This document shows, piece after piece, positions 1 to 5,969 of a stretch of DNA of 5,984 nucleotides. A program made the position numbers and the translations under genes. The notes beneath the pieces were generated by a model. It made no database searches and had not been told where the DNA came from. It was given only the letters and a program-made list of their open reading frames with translations. Source of the DNA: Oscillospiraceae bacterium (GTDB lineage: Bacteria > Bacillota > Clostridia > Oscillospirales > Acutalibacteraceae); assembly GCA_029013165.1 (NCBI GenBank), contig JAQXMV010000185.1, positions 1 through 5,984 on the forward strand, written 5' to 3'. Each line of letters opens with the position of its first letter. Within the stretch, counting starts at the first letter, position 1.

Positions 1-797
1 ATGATCTTTTCATGATCATGCAGTCGGTCTCTTTGGCAGATGAGCTTACGCTGGATATCACTGACAGCGGCAAAACAGAGATTACCTGCAGCAATCCTGA
101 AATACCCACTGATGAACGGAATATCGCCCATAAAGCTGCGGAAGCCTTCTTTGCCTTTACCGGCATCAACAATCCCGGACTTAAAATTGATATCGTCAAA
201 CACATTCCTCACGCTGCTGGACTCGGCGGCGGCAGTGCTGACGGCGCCGGCGTCATACAAGGACTGAACCGCCTGTTTGACGCGAAACTCAGCGAAAAGG
301 ATCTCATCACAGTCGGCAGCCGTGTCGGCGCCGATGTCCCCTTTTGCGCCCTTGGCGGCACAATGCTCGGCCAATATACGGGCACTGTACTTTCCCATCT
401 TCCGGATCTTCAGCTCGGAAAATGTATCATTGTTAAGCCACAACAGAATGTTTCCACAGCGGCGGCCTATGCGGCCTTCGACACGGCGGACAGAGTGCGA
501 CATCTGGACAGAACCGCCATGCTCTGCGCCATTATGACCGGCGACAACGAAAAGGTCTTGGCTAATGTGGGCAATGTCTTTGAACAGTTCATTGAAGTGC
601 CCGACAGAGTTGTCATCAAATCCATCATGAAAAAGCACGGGGCAGACTGTGCCTGCATGAGTGGCAGCGGCCCGAGCGTCTTTGGCCTCTTCCGCGACAG
701 CGAAAAGGCTGTTGCCTGTCTTGACGATCTGAAGAAAGAGTTTTCCAACGCCTTTTTGTGCGATTTCTGCGCCGACGGAACGGAACCTATCGCGTAA
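1..797 (+). CDS. ispE: 4-diphosphocytidyl-2-C-methyl-D-erythritol kinase, 5'-partial
   Basis: IspE is the cytoplasmic GHMP-family kinase of the non-mevalonate (MEP) isoprenoid pathway. It phosphorylates the 2-hydroxyl of CDP-methylerythritol with ATP. The frame is open to the left edge. The first two bases (AT) would end a codon, fitting the His of the usual DGYH motif, and the first complete codons read DLFMIMQSVSLAD, a typical IspE segment, so roughly 20-30 N-terminal residues lie outside the window; the ATG at 12 is internal. Counting from that internal Met, the glycine-rich ATP loop AGLGGGSAD is at residues 69-77, the substrate/catalytic GADVPF segment at 106-111, and the C-terminal GHMP motif MSGSGPSVFGLF at 216-227. 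One small deviation is Gly instead of the usual Ala directly after GGSAD. The C-terminus is complete (TAA). No terminator follows; a new promoter lies 21 nt downstream, so some read-through into pgsA is possible. The family call is secure. Confidence 0.96.
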   Translation, partial: DLFMIMQSVSLADELTLDITDSGKTEITCSNPEIPTDERNIAHKAAEAFFAFTGINNPGLKIDIVKHIPHAAGLGGGSADGAGVIQGLNRLFDAKLSEKDLITVGSRVGADVPFCALGGTMLGQYTGTVLSHLPDLQLGKCIIVKPQQNVSTAAAYAAFDTADRVRHLDRTAMLCAIMTGDNEKVLANVGNVFEQFIEVPDRVVIKSIMKKHGADCACMSGSGPSVFGLFRDSEKAVACLDDLKKEFSNAFLCDFCADGTEPIA

Positions 798-818
798 CAA
801 GTTATTTCCGTTCATTTA

Positions 819-847
819 TAGACAAAGATTCATGATTATGGTATAAT
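819..847 (+). promoter_or_regulatory. sigma-A type promoter for pgsA (-35 and extended -10)
   Basis: A TAGACA box (819-824, 5 of 6 matches to TTGACA) and a perfect TATAAT (842-847) are separated by exactly 17 nt. A TG dinucleotide one base before the -10 (839-840) gives an extended -10. Transcription would start near 853-855, leaving a leader of about 25 nt before the pgsA ATG at 879. This is the best promoter match on the + strand and probably drives pgsA-metG-tatD. Confidence 0.82.
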
Positions 848-866
848 GGCAGAAATTTACACAAAA

Positions 867-872
867 GCGAGG
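867..872 (+). promoter_or_regulatory. ribosome binding site that fixes the pgsA start
   Basis: GCGAGG lies 6 nt before the ATG at 879. The earlier in-frame ATG at 846 has no Shine-Dalgarno sequence; its first two bases are the last two of the TATAAT box, so it would not be in a transcript made from that promoter. Confidence 0.75.
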
Positions 873-878
873 TATTCA

Positions 879-1415
879 ATGAATTTAGCAAATAAACTGA
901 CAATTTTCAGAGTTGTACTGGTTCCCTTTTTCGTTTTTTTCATGTTGACGGATTTGGTGCCCTACAGCCGATATATTGCCTTCGCCATTTTTGTTGTGGC
1001 GACAATCACGGACAAGCTCGACGGCACCATTGCAAGAAAATATAACATGATCAGCTCTTTCGGCAAATTCATGGACCCTATTGCCGATAAACTGCTGGTT
1101 TCCTCGGCTCTGATCTGTATGACAGCTCTCGGTGAGATGCCTGCATGGGTCGTTCTGATCATCATTGCAAGAGAGTTTGCCATCAGCGGAATCCGCCTTG
1201 TGGCCGCTGACAACGGCGTAGCCATTGCCGCCTCCTGGTGGGGAAAAAGCAAAACCATTGCCCAGATGCTGATGATCATTATCATGCTGCCGAAAATTCC
1301 TCAGCTCTATCTCATCGGTCAGATCGTCATGTATATTGCCCTTGTGCTGACCGTTGTTTCCCTCATTGATTATATTGTCAAAAACCGCAAGGTACTTGCG
1401 CTGAACAATATGTAA
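879..1415 (+). CDS. pgsA: CDP-diacylglycerol--glycerol-3-phosphate 3-phosphatidyltransferase
   Basis: PgsA is an integral membrane enzyme that transfers the phosphatidyl group from CDP-diacylglycerol to glycerol-3-phosphate, the committed step to phosphatidylglycerol and cardiolipin. The 178-residue protein carries the full CDP-alcohol phosphatidyltransferase signature D-x2-DG-x2-AR-x8-G-x3-D-x3-D, with D45, D48, G49, A52, R53, G62, D66 and D70. These aspartates bind the catalytic metals. Hydrophobic stretches around residues 9-24, 31-46, 72-84, 87-105, 126-140 and 145-165 fit a six-helix membrane protein. The N-terminus MNLANKLTIFR matches the usual PgsA start and supports ATG 879 over ATG 846, which would add 11 unrelated residues. 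The length is normal for the family. Other CDP-alcohol transferases (PgsA paralogues, cardiolipin-type enzymes) share the motif, but the start sequence and length favour PgsA. metG follows after 79 nt with no clear promoter, so co-transcription is likely. Confidence 0.95.
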   Translation: MNLANKLTIFRVVLVPFFVFFMLTDLVPYSRYIAFAIFVVATITDKLDGTIARKYNMISSFGKFMDPIADKLLVSSALICMTALGEMPAWVVLIIIAREFAISGIRLVAADNGVAIAASWWGKSKTIAQMLMIIIMLPKIPQLYLIGQIVMYIALVLTVVSLIDYIVKNRKVLALNNM

Positions 1416-1428
1416 TAACACACGCGGT

Positions 1429-1455
1429 GCGCCGGTTTTCTCCGAAGGACGGCGC
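1429..1455 (+). repeat. intercistronic inverted repeat (hairpin) between pgsA and metG
   Basis: GCGCCG (1429-1434) pairs perfectly with CGGCGC (1450-1455). After one G/A mismatch the stem continues with U-G, U-G, U-A, U-A and C-G pairs to a 3-nt UCC loop. No U-tract follows, so it is not a standard intrinsic terminator. It is too short to be a T-box or SAM riboswitch. It may act as an RNA processing or stability element in a pgsA-metG transcript; that role is inferred. Confidence 0.5.
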
Positions 1456-1494
1456 CACAGAATCAACACACTATCAGAAAGGAAGTCACACAAA

Positions 1495-3432
1495 ATGAAC
1501 AAAGGTAAGTTCTATATCACAACTGCCATTGCCTATACTTCGAGAAAACCTCATATCGGCAACAGCTATGAAATCGTATTGACCGACGCCATCGCCCGGT
1601 TCAAAAGACTGCAGGGCTATGATGTCTTTTTCCTGACCGGCACCGACGAGCACGGCCAGAAAATCGAGGAATACGCCAAAAATGCAGGCGTTACGCCGAA
1701 AGAATATGTCGACAAGGTGGCAGGCGAAATCAAGGGAATCTGCGACACGCTGAACACCACCTATGATAAGTTCATCAGAACCACGGACAGCTACCATGAA
1801 AAGGCTGTTCAGCATATCTTCAAAAAGCTCTATGATCAGGGCGACATCTATAAAAGTGAATATGAGGGTATGTACTGCACGCCCTGTGAGTCTTTCTGGA
1901 CTGAGGCTCAGCTCGTGGACGGCAAATGCCCCGACTGCGGCAGAGAAGTCAAAAAAGCCAAAGAGGAAGCCTATTTCCTGCGTCTTTCCAAATATCAGAA
2001 GCAGCTCGAGGAATATATTGAAAGCAACGACAATTTCATTTATCCCGAAAGCCGCAAAAAAGAGATGCTGAATAATTTCATCAAGCCGGGACTGCAGGAT
2101 CTCTGTGTTTCCAGAACCTCATTTAAGTGGGGCATTCCCGTCACTTTTGATGACAAACATGTCATTTATGTCTGGATGGACGCACTTTCAAACTACATCA
2201 CGGCTCTCGGCTATGACACCGAGGGCTCCGGTGAACTTTATCAGAAATATTGGCCGGCCGATGTCCACATCATCGGCAAGGATATCGTCCGGTTCCACAC
2301 GATATATTGGCCGATCATGCTCATGGCTCTGGGTGAGCCTTTGCCGAAACAGGTTTACGGTCACCCGTGGTTGCTCTTCGGCACGGATAAAATGTCCAAG
2401 TCAAGAGGCAATGTCATTTATGCCGACGAACTGGCTAAACTCATCGGTGTGGACGCTGTCAGATATTATCTGCTCTCTGAAATGCCCCATGCCAATGACG
2501 GTTCCATTTCCTATGAAACCATCATTGAGCGTTATAATTCCGATCTTGCCAACACCCTCGGCAACCTTGTCAACAGAACCGTCGCCATGACGAACAAATA
2601 CTTTGACGGTGTGATCCCTGCCCCCATCTGCCCCGAAGAGATTGACGGTGAACTGAAAGCCTTTGCCGCCCAGACGGTGGCAGCCGTGGAAAAGAATTTT
2701 GAGACCTATCATATCGCCGATGCGGCTGAGGCGGTTATGAATCTTGCCAAACGCTGCAACAAGTACATTGACGAAACAGCTCCCTGGGCACTGGCCAAAG
2801 ATGAAGCGAAAAAAGATCGCCTCGCTACTGTTCTTTATAATCTCCTGGAGGGAATCAGATTTATCAGCGTGTTGCTCAAACCCTTTATGCCTGACACCTC
2901 TGAGGCCATACTCAAGCAGATCGGCAGTGATATTGACGATTATGACTCACTCTCAGGTTTCGGCGCACTGAAAAGCGGAGAAAAAGTCGGCACCGCCACA
3001 CCGCTGTTTGCCCGAATTGACGCCGAAAAAATGCTGGCTGATATCGAACAGCAACAAAAACAGGCTCAGGAGAAAGAGAAAACCATTGAGGAAATCGAAG
3101 GCGTGGCTAAAATCTCCATCGACGATTTTGCCAAGGTCGATCTTCGCGTGGCAAAAATCACCGACTGTGAACCCATCAAGCGAGCCAAAAAGTTGCTGAA
3201 ACTGACCCTTGATGACGGCACAGGCAAACCGCGTACCGTAGCCTCCGGCATTGCAAAATGGTATCAGCCCGAGGATCTGATCGGCAAGAGTGTGATCGTT
3301 GTCTCCAACCTCAAGCCGGCTGTTCTCTGCGGTGTGGAAAGCCAGGGTATGATTCTCGCCGCTGACTGCAGCGAGGACGATGTCAAGGTCGTTTTTGTCG
3401 ACGGCATGCCTGCAGGAGCAAAGGTCAGATAA
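1495..3432 (+). CDS. metG: methionyl-tRNA synthetase with C-terminal tRNA-binding domain
   Basis: MetG is the cytoplasmic class I synthetase that charges tRNA-Met, including initiator tRNA, with methionine using ATP. The 645-residue protein is full length. The HIGH-type motif is H20-I-G-N23, and the KMSKS loop is at 299-303. The connective domain has one zinc knuckle with C128-x2-C131 and C145-x2-C148. An anticodon-binding helical domain follows at roughly 350-510. A charged, Gln/Glu/Lys-rich linker (about 513-537) leads to an EMAPII/Trbp111-like OB-fold tRNA-binding domain from about 540 to 645 (ISIDDFAKVDLRVAKI onward), which in the family mediates dimerisation and non-specific tRNA binding. 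A GGAAG-type ribosome binding site (about 1479-1485) precedes ATG 1495. The stop abuts the tatD start, and the metG-tatD order is conserved in Firmicutes. No T-box or SAM riboswitch fits in the 79-nt upstream gap; any such leader would have to lie before pgsA, and none is visible there. Confidence 0.97.
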   Translation: MNKGKFYITTAIAYTSRKPHIGNSYEIVLTDAIARFKRLQGYDVFFLTGTDEHGQKIEEYAKNAGVTPKEYVDKVAGEIKGICDTLNTTYDKFIRTTDSYHEKAVQHIFKKLYDQGDIYKSEYEGMYCTPCESFWTEAQLVDGKCPDCGREVKKAKEEAYFLRLSKYQKQLEEYIESNDNFIYPESRKKEMLNNFIKPGLQDLCVSRTSFKWGIPVTFDDKHVIYVWMDALSNYITALGYDTEGSGELYQKYWPADVHIIGKDIVRFHTIYWPIMLMALGEPLPKQVYGHPWLLFGTDKMSKSRGNVIYADELAKLIGVDAVRYYLLSEMPHANDGSISYETIIERYNSDLANTLGNLVNRTVAMTNKYFDGVIPAPICPEEIDGELKAFAAQTVAAVEKNFETYHIADAAEAVMNLAKRCNKYIDETAPWALAKDEAKKDRLATVLYNLLEGIRFISVLLKPFMPDTSEAILKQIGSDIDDYDSLSGFGALKSGEKVGTATPLFARIDAEKMLADIEQQQKQAQEKEKTIEEIEGVAKISIDDFAKVDLRVAKITDCEPIKRAKKLLKLTLDDGTGKPRTVASGIAKWYQPEDLIGKSVIVVSNLKPAVLCGVESQGMILAADCSEDDVKVVFVDGMPAGAKVR

Positions 3433-4191
3433 ATGAACATATTTGACACTCATGCCCACTATGATGACGAGGCTTTTGACGGGGACAGAGACGCGCTGTT
3501 ATCGGAGCTTTTCTCCGGCGGCATCTGCGGAATCATCAACTGTGGCTGCGATTTGAAGTCCAGTTTGAATAGTTTGGCTCTGACGCAAAAATACCCACAA
3601 ATATACGCTGCTGTCGGTGTTCATCCCCATGAGGCCGAAGAAGTCACCGAGCAGGATATGCAAAAACTGCGTGCGCTTTATGCAGAGAAAAAGGTAGTGG
3701 CTGTCGGCGAGATCGGTCTGGATTATCACTATGATTTTTCACCGCGAGATCGTCAGCTCGAAATTTTCGAGAAACAGCTTGCCTTATCCAAAGAACTATC
3801 ACTCCCTGTCATTATTCACGACAGAGAAGCCCACGAGGACACCCTGAGACTGCTGAAGCAATACCGTCCCACCGGTGTTGTGCACTGTTTTTCCGGTTCT
3901 GTGGAAATGGCTCAGGAGATCATCGCTTTAGGAATGTATATCGGTCTCGGCGGCGCCGTAACCTTTAAGAACGCCAAACGGCCCGTTGCAGTGGCAGAAT
4001 ATGTGCCCCTTGACAGGCTTCTGCTAGAAACCGACGCTCCGTATATGGCTCCTGTCCCCTGCCGCGGTCAGCGCTGTAACTCGCTTATGATTGATCTGAC
4101 GGCACAAAAAATCGCTGAGATCAAAGGGTTGGCCAAGCAGGAATTGATTGATACTTGCACGGCAAACGCAAAAACGCTCTTTTCACTTTAA
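3433..4191 (+). CDS. tatD: TatD family metal-dependent DNase
   Basis: TatD-family enzymes are cytoplasmic amidohydrolase-fold (TIM barrel) metal-dependent deoxyribonucleases linked to DNA repair and DNA turnover. At 252 residues the length is typical. Metal ligands are all present: H7 and H9 in FDTHAHYD, E93 in GEIGLDYHYD, H129 in PVIIHDREA, H151 in VVHCFSGS, and D201 in LLLETDAPYMAPVP. After this last motif the usual His/Tyr before RG is a Cys (C210), with another Cys at 215; neither is a metal ligand. The ATG begins immediately after the metG TAA with no gap, and its AAGG ribosome binding site (3421-3424) lies inside metG, suggesting translational coupling. In B. subtilis the equivalent gene (yabD) also follows the methionyl-tRNA synthetase gene. 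The biological substrate of this orthologue cannot be read from sequence; the family assignment is firm. Confidence 0.94.
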   Translation: MNIFDTHAHYDDEAFDGDRDALLSELFSGGICGIINCGCDLKSSLNSLALTQKYPQIYAAVGVHPHEAEEVTEQDMQKLRALYAEKKVVAVGEIGLDYHYDFSPRDRQLEIFEKQLALSKELSLPVIIHDREAHEDTLRLLKQYRPTGVVHCFSGSVEMAQEIIALGMYIGLGGAVTFKNAKRPVAVAEYVPLDRLLLETDAPYMAPVPCRGQRCNSLMIDLTAQKIAEIKGLAKQELIDTCTANAKTLFSL

Positions 4192-4233
4192 AAAACAACC
4201 CGGCATTTTCAACATAATGCCGGGTGAATTTTT
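4190..4233. terminator. bidirectional intrinsic terminator between tatD and rbgA
   Basis: ACCCGGCATT (4198-4207) and AATGCCGGGT (4216-4225) form a perfect 10-bp stem with an 8-nt loop. On the + strand it is followed by GAATTTTTA, ending the tatD unit 6 nt after its stop. On the - strand it is followed by TGTTTTTT (4197-4190), ending the rbgA unit 23 nt after its stop; this - strand U-run overlaps the tatD stop codon. The structure serves both convergent operons. Confidence 0.92.
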
Positions 4234-4248
4234 ATACAATGTTATCGG

Positions 4249-5130
4249 TTATTCTGCCGGAGGAACTTCAAGAGACAGCTTGCCGAGCTTTCCGCTGCGG
4301 TATTCATCCATGATCATCACGGCGGCGCGCTCTGTGTTGATTTCTCCTCCTCGCATGAGCATTCCCCTCTCTCTGCCGATCTCCTCGAGGATTTCCCAGG
4401 GCATGGCGCTGTCTAAATCTTCGATATTCTGCAGCTTATATCTTCCTGTCAGCTTTTCAGGATAGTTGTCGCGCAAAACCGAGATCAGTCGGATCGCCAT
4501 GGTTTCGCTGTCGGTGACCTCATCCTTGACGGAACCGATAAAAGCAAGCTTATCCCCCACTTCGGGATCGTCAAATTTCGGCCACAAGACGCCGGGCGTG
4601 TCGAGCAGTTCAATATGATTGCCAATGGCAAACCACTGATTCTGTCTCGTAACACCGGGTTTGTCGGCGACCTTGGCTCTGCTTTTGCCGGCCATACGGT
4701 TGATAAAAGAGGATTTACCCGTGTTGGGTATTCCTACCACCATAATTCTCAGTGCTTTTCCACTCATACCCTTTTCTTCGTTGGATTTGATTTTGTCGGC
4801 GAGGACTTTTTTGACGATATGGTGATAATTGCCGAGACCCTTACCGCTGCGGCAATCAACCGCCATGGCGTACTGGCCTTTTTTTGAAAAGTATTCGATC
4901 CATCTGGCGGTAACAGCCTCATCGGCCATGTCGCATTTATTCAGAAGAACAATCCGAGGCTTATTCTTGGTCATTTCGTCAAGCTCGGGATTGCGGCTTG
5001 AAAGCGGAATCCGCGCATCAAGCAATTCCGTCACCGCATCAACCAGCGGCAAGCTCTCTTTCATCAGTCTGCGGGTTTTTGCCATATGACCCGGGAACCA
5101 CTGGACTACCTGTTTTTGTGAATCTGCCAT
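4249..5130 (-). CDS. rbgA: ribosome biogenesis GTPase A (YlqF/RbgA)
   Basis: RbgA is a cytoplasmic, circularly permuted GTPase required for late maturation of the 50S ribosomal subunit in Firmicutes. The 293-residue protein shows the permuted motif order: G4 N64-K-C-D67 first, then G1 (P-loop) GIPNTGKSS at 133-141, G2 PGVT with T161, and G3 D177-T-P-G180. The N-terminal WFPGHMAKTRR contains H15, which aligns with the catalytic histidine (His9) of B. subtilis RbgA. The C-terminal part (about 200-290) is the family's RNA/ribosome-binding helical domain, ending in a short Glu/Pro tail. The start at 5130 has an excellent AAGGAG box (5143-5138) 7 nt upstream. It lies 73 nt downstream of lepB on the same strand, the common Firmicutes lepB-ylqF arrangement. 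The related permuted GTPases YqeH, YawG and RsgA fit less well because of the RbgA-type N-terminus. Confidence 0.96.
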   Translation of the reverse strand: MADSQKQVVQWFPGHMAKTRRLMKESLPLVDAVTELLDARIPLSSRNPELDEMTKNKPRIVLLNKCDMADEAVTARWIEYFSKKGQYAMAVDCRSGKGLGNYHHIVKKVLADKIKSNEEKGMSGKALRIMVVGIPNTGKSSFINRMAGKSRAKVADKPGVTRQNQWFAIGNHIELLDTPGVLWPKFDDPEVGDKLAFIGSVKDEVTDSETMAIRLISVLRDNYPEKLTGRYKLQNIEDLDSAMPWEILEEIGRERGMLMRGGEINTERAAVMIMDEYRSGKLGKLSLEVPPAE

Positions 5131-5137
5131 TGTCCTA

Positions 5138-5143
5138 CTCCTT
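5138..5143 (-). promoter_or_regulatory. ribosome binding site of rbgA
   Basis: On the - strand AAGGAG lies 7 nt before the ATG at 5130, a near-perfect Shine-Dalgarno match. rbgA therefore has its own strong initiation site and need not be translationally coupled to lepB. Confidence 0.85.
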
Positions 5144-5167
5144 CATAACGATATGTGATAGTATAAA

Positions 5168-5195
5168 TCCGCATGGTTTTGTTTTGCCATGCGGA
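5168..5195. repeat. hairpin between lepB and rbgA, possible attenuator or weak terminator
   Basis: TCCGCATGG (5168-5176) and CCATGCGGA (5187-5195) form a perfect 9-bp stem with a 10-nt T-rich loop. Read in the direction of lepB and rbgA (- strand), the stem is followed only by a weak ATTTATAC run, so termination should be partial at best. Read on the + strand it is followed by AATCATTTTTTATT, a better though offset U-tract, which could stop antisense transcription coming from rbgA toward lepB. A TATACT sequence right after the stem on the - strand (5165-5160) could be a -10 box for rbgA, but no convincing -35 accompanies it. Confidence 0.6.
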
Positions 5196-5203
5196 ATCAT
5201 TTT

Positions 5204-5809
5204 TTATTCTACTTTCCAGTCGGAAAAGCTGTTGAGCTTCATTCTGCCGGTTAGCTGATCTTTGACAAAAATTCTGTATTTCACGACGCCGAGAAGGTAC
5301 TCATTCTGAATAAATCCGACCTTTTCCGAACGGCTGTCCGTAGAACCTTGTCTATTGTCGCCCATGACAAAAACATGACCCTCCGGAACCGTAACGGGGA
5401 AATTGACACCCTCATGATTGAGCGTCAGATTATTGATATAGGGCTCATCAAGGACAACGCCGTCCACACTAACCTCACCGGTGGAAAAGTCAATGTCAAC
5501 CGTCTGATTTTCCGTGGCAATGATTCTTTTGACAATGGGTTCATCAAAATAATTGGGCTGTGTGATAATGACCACCTGACCGTATTGCGGCTCAGCATCA
5601 AAAGCAGAAACAATGAGAAAATCCTCATGCATCAATGTGGGAACCATCGAAGTGCCGATAACGCCGACCACGCGGAAAAGGAAAGTGAAGATCAGCATAA
5701 TAGACACCAGAGCCACCGCCAGCACCGATGCGATATCATAGAAATTAATATAGATTTTTTCCTTAAAGGTCAGATCCTTTTTATCTTTTTTTGTTATATC
5801 ACTGATCAT
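5204..5809 (-). CDS. lepB: type I signal peptidase
   Basis: Signal peptidase I removes signal peptides from exported pre-proteins at the outer face of the cytoplasmic membrane, acting after Sec or Tat export. The 201-residue protein has a charged N-terminus, a single membrane anchor at about residues 25-46, then catalytic S54 in GTSMVPTL, the general-base K94 in IVKRIIA, and the conserved box MGDNRQGSTDSR at 149-160. The short form with one anchor is the Gram-positive type (SipS-like). I chose ATG 5809 because an AGGTGG box lies 8 nt upstream. The in-frame GTG at 5821, which would add four residues, overlaps that box and has no ribosome binding site of its own. A good promoter lies upstream and rbgA follows after 73 nt. 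In many Firmicutes the gene before lepB is rplS; it would lie beyond the right edge and is not seen here. Confidence 0.96.
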   Translation of the reverse strand: MISDITKKDKKDLTFKEKIYINFYDIASVLAVALVSIMLIFTFLFRVVGVIGTSMVPTLMHEDFLIVSAFDAEPQYGQVVIITQPNYFDEPIVKRIIATENQTVDIDFSTGEVSVDGVVLDEPYINNLTLNHEGVNFPVTVPEGHVFVMGDNRQGSTDSRSEKVGFIQNEYLLGVVKYRIFVKDQLTGRMKLNSFSDWKVE

Positions 5810-5817
5810 AGTGTATG

Positions 5818-5823
5818 CCACCT
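5818..5823 (-). promoter_or_regulatory. ribosome binding site that fixes the lepB start
   Basis: On the - strand AGGTGG (preceded by AAA) sits 8 nt before ATG 5809. The alternative GTG start at 5821-5819 lies within this box, so ATG 5809 is preferred. Confidence 0.75.
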
Positions 5824-5853
5824 TTTGGTATATTACTCAAATTATACCTTACA

Positions 5854-5882
5854 AGTATAAAACAAAATAAAAAATAAGTCAA
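5854..5882 (-). promoter_or_regulatory. sigma-A type promoter for lepB-rbgA
   Basis: On the - strand TTGACT (5882-5877, 5 of 6) and TATACT (5859-5854, 5 of 6) are separated by exactly 17 nt of T-rich sequence. The expected start is near 5847, giving a leader of about 38 nt before the lepB ATG at 5809. A second perfect TATAAT (5846-5841) lies just downstream, but no good -35 is found at 16-18 nt from it, so it is less likely to be used. Confidence 0.8.
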
Positions 5883-5904
5883 GAATTTTACTGTGGATTT
5901 CCGC

Positions 5905-5937
5905 GAAAAAACAAAAGGAAGGGCCAACCCTTCCTTT
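5905..5937 (-). terminator. intrinsic terminator of an unseen gene upstream of lepB
   Basis: AAAGGAAGGG (5914-5923) and CCCTTCCTTT (5928-5937) form a perfect 10-bp stem with a 4-nt loop. On the - strand it is followed by TGTTTTTTC (5913-5905), a good U-tract; on the + strand no U-tract follows. It therefore ends transcription entering from beyond the right edge and insulates the lepB promoter 23 nt further on. Confidence 0.87.
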
Positions 5938-5969
5938 CAGCTTGTCGAAAATGTATTTTCGACAAGCTG
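5938..5969. repeat. 32-nt perfect palindrome abutting the terminator
   Basis: CAGCTTGTCGAAAAT (5938-5952) is the exact reverse complement of 5955-5969, with only GT between the arms. In RNA this gives a 14-bp stem with a UGUA (+) or UACA (-) tetraloop. It begins at the base directly after the terminator stem. Neither strand has a U-tract right after it, so it is not itself a terminator. It may be a dispersed REP-like palindrome or a 3' UTR stability hairpin of the upstream gene. Copy number cannot be judged from one window. Confidence 0.75.

Noticed and set aside
1416..1494. Riboswitch or T-box leader for metG
   Set aside because: The gap is only 79 nt, lacks a T-box sequence, a specifier stem and any terminator/antiterminator pair, and is too short for a SAM riboswitch with an expression platform.
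885..1502. 205-codon open frame on the - strand over pgsA
   Set aside because: It is fully antisense to a clear PgsA with all catalytic aspartates, is rich in His/Asn/Asp as expected of a reverse-frame artefact, and resembles no family.
2953..3459. 168-codon open frame on the - strand over the 3' end of metG
   Set aside because: It lies antisense to the conserved tRNA-binding domain of MetG, has no recognisable motif, and is a shadow frame.
5160..5188. Independent promoter for rbgA using TATACT at 5165-5160
   Set aside because: At 16-18 nt spacing the -35 matches are 3 of 6 or worse; a 4 of 6 match (ATGGCA) needs 19 nt spacing. Too weak to list as a promoter.
5841..5846. Second -10 (TATAAT) upstream of lepB
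   Set aside because: There is no good -35 at the right distance and no TG extension; the TTGACT-N17-TATACT pair just upstream is clearly better, so this is mentioned only within that entry.
5348..5860. 170-codon open frame on the + strand over lepB
   Set aside because: It is antisense to signal peptidase, which has all its catalytic motifs, and has His/Asn/Asp-rich composition with no recognisable domain.
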